Positions 63,702-64,000 of a stretch of DNA of 64,000 bases are shown here, piece by piece. How positions within the stretch are numbered: the stretch's first letter is position 1; the number at the start of each line of letters is the position of its first letter. The DNA is taken from the NCBI RefSeq assembly GCF_004349265.1, contig NZ_SMFL01000019.1, positions 37,323 through 101,322 of the forward strand. Direction: 5' to 3'. The translations under genes were made by a program, and so were the position numbers. Source of the DNA: Dyadobacter psychrotolerans (GTDB taxonomy: Bacteria; Bacteroidota; Bacteroidia; Cytophagales; Spirosomataceae). The notes beneath the pieces were generated by a model that saw only the letters and a list, made by a program, of their open reading frames with translations, did no database searches and had not been told where the DNA came from.

Positions 63702-64000
63702 TGAGGTGGTTTGAAAAAGCGGCACACTTTTTTGCATAAAATTTGCAAAAAATGGATAATGAAAAAAAGTCAAAAGCGCGTCGTAACTACGAACCAGATT
63801 TCAAAGCAGAAATTCTAAAAATGTTGATTTCTGGTAAAAAAGTAAGCGAGATTTCTGAGACATTTGGAATTGCTGAAAATCTGCTGTATCGTTGGAAAAC
63901 TTTATCTACAATGAAGACAAAAACCAAAACTAATGAGTCTGAAGGTAGCTCTAAATTGGTTGCTGAGAATGCCAAATTGCGAGCGGAGAATGAACGGCTT
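63702..64000 (+). mobile_element. IS3-family element, left end (continues beyond window)
   Basis: The left end is placed at TGAGGTGG (63702) by comparison with the fragment at 16966 (TGAGATGG). Both share CGGCACACTTTTTT and a short leader before orfA. The right end is outside the window, so the target duplication cannot be checked. Confidence 0.75.
63752..64000 (+). CDS. IS3-family transposase OrfA (3' end outside window)
   Basis: Open frame from the ATG at 63752 to the window edge: MDNEKKSKARRNYEPDFKAE, helix-turn-helix LISGKKVSEISETFGIAENLLYRWK, then the leucine-rich coiled coil KLVAENAKLRAENERL used for OrfA multimerisation. The frame is intact, unlike the orfA fragment at 17016, so this may be the active copy. 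OrfB (the DDE enzyme), normally made by -1 frameshifting, would follow. Confidence 0.88.
   Translation, partial: MDNEKKSKARRNYEPDFKAEILKMLISGKKVSEISETFGIAENLLYRWKTLSTMKTKTKTNESEGSSKLVAENAKLRAENERL

Noticed and set aside
1..64000. CRISPR array or cas genes
   Set aside because: No regularly spaced direct repeats and no Cas-like protein were seen. The only RT present is clearly a group II intron maturase, not a Cas- or DGR/retron-type RT.

Overview
The window is a chromosomal segment of a Bacteroidota bacterium, most likely a Cytophagales member of the Dyadobacter/Spirosomataceae kind. The genus is inferred, not proven. The evidence is three SusC/SusD-type nutrient-uptake pairs, a FecI-like sigma / FecR pair, a one-piece hybrid two-component sensor with a 14-repeat propeller, a type IX secretion sorting domain, an ABC permease fused to an M1 peptidase, TAnnTTTG-type promoter elements and weak Shine-Dalgarno sequences.

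Layout. 1-4.1 kb: the 3' part of a susC, a complete susD and a strong terminator. 5.4-9.9 kb: a WGR-domain protein and a SWIM zinc-finger protein. 10-16.9 kb: an ABC exporter/M1-peptidase operon divergent from a LytS/LytTR two-component system. 17-23.2 kb: a decayed mobile and toxin-antitoxin zone. It holds an IS3 fragment that cuts off a frameshifted hipA (hipB intact), a broken AbiEi gene, and an IS66 element with a clean 8-bp target duplication whose transposase gene is split by a reverse-oriented group II intron. 23.5-26 kb: small lipoprotein and secreted genes and a wrecked susD. 26-30.4 kb: the hybrid sensor kinase. 30.9-33.6 kb: a DUF5694-like protein, a DJ-1/PfpI protein and a BLUF photoreceptor. 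34.3-41.4 kb: a leftward operon susC, susD, glycerophosphodiesterase, NPP-like phosphodiesterase that looks dedicated to phosphodiester scavenging. 42.3-43.1 kb: a broken winged-helix antitoxin / nucleotidyltransferase pair with its operator. 44.5-46.3 kb: a Crp/Fnr regulator between two genes that carry identical FNR-type boxes. 47.4-55.8 kb: sigma factor, FecR, susC (with STN domain), susD and an STN-esterase fusion. 57-59 kb: two orphan genes and a second susD/IS66 scar. 59.5-61.8 kb: a cysteine-rich T9SS cargo protein. 62-64 kb: IS256 and acyltransferase remnants, a DUF7010-like membrane protein and the start of an IS3 element.

The main themes are substrate capture at the outer membrane with its own regulation, and repeated insertion and decay of mobile and toxin-antitoxin modules. 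At three decayed toxin-antitoxin loci the operator palindromes are still perfect although the toxin or antitoxin genes are broken. The most testable new proposal is the small Crp/Fnr regulon at 44.5-45.6 kb, where two identical 14-bp palindromes lie exactly 23 nt upstream of matching -7 elements.
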